Assembly (NCBI GenBank): GCA_913050305.1
Contig: CAJXAS010000119.1
Location: 1-5,402, forward strand
Length of the DNA: 5,402 bases
Direction of reading: 5' to 3'
Source: an uncultured Polaribacter sp.
Lineage (GTDB): Bacteria > Bacteroidota > Bacteroidia > Flavobacteriales > Flavobacteriaceae
Part shown: positions 5,347-5,402 of the stretch, one piece after another
Position numbering within the stretch: the stretch's first letter is position 1
How the letters are laid out: the number at the start of each line of letters is the position of its first letter
The notes under the pieces: model-generated
Seen by the model: the letters and a program-made list of their open reading frames with translations, nothing else
The model's database searches: none
What the model was told of the DNA's origin: nothing
Position numbers and translations under genes: made by a program

Positions 5347-5402
5347 GTTTTTATATTCCTTTTAAACTAAGGTTTAATATTTGTTTTTGGGGGATTAGGC
5401 AG
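5347..5402. other. Terminal intergenic stretch without a recognisable gene
   Basis: The last 56 bases are AT-rich with no reading frame of note. They hold a 6-bp inverted repeat (TTAAAC 5362-5367 with GTTTAA 5372-5377) and a run of five G (5389-5393) after a T run, which could be the start of a transcript continuing beyond the window. The window ends too soon to tell. Confidence 0.4.

Noticed and set aside
1..5402. CRISPR array, tRNA or rRNA genes
   Set aside because: No regularly spaced direct repeats and no tRNA- or rRNA-like sequence were recognised on either strand.

Overview
The window looks like chromosomal DNA of a marine-type member of the Bacteroidota, probably Flavobacteriaceae. 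This is inferred from the strong AT bias, the promoter-like boxes of the form TAnnTTTG (the Bacteroidota -7 element), the near absence of Shine-Dalgarno sequences before the genes, and the character of the proteins. The genus cannot be fixed from sequence reading alone.

Layout, left to right. Positions 1-721 hold a small gene for a two-helix membrane protein (180-569, minus strand) enclosed by two imperfect palindromic elements of about 130-140 bp (34-166 and about 581-721). The arrangement resembles an integron gene cassette between two attC-like sites, with no integrase in view. Next comes an ABC-transporter ATPase with a TOBE-like tail (784-1734, minus). Its probable terminator (672-702) lies inside the right-hand palindromic element. 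A 184-bp gap carries the terminator of the next gene. A large M13-family zinc metallopeptidase, probably a lipoprotein, follows (1919-3988, minus). A 240-bp divergent intergenic region with two outward TAnnTTTG boxes separates it from a flavin-dependent oxidoreductase of the CzcO/FMO-like type on the plus strand (start preferred at 4229, end 5290), which ends in a strong hairpin terminator (5313-5346). The last 56 bases carry no gene that I can see.

The three large genes appear to be independent transcription units: each has its own hairpin terminator, and each has a TAnnTTTG-like box upstream. Nothing in the sequence shows that they share a pathway. They look like ordinary chromosomal housekeeping or accessory functions. 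The part most worth a second look is the left end, where the reciprocal complementarity of the gene's two boundaries (GTTGGCAAA before it, TTTGCCAAC after it) is what the integron-cassette model predicts.
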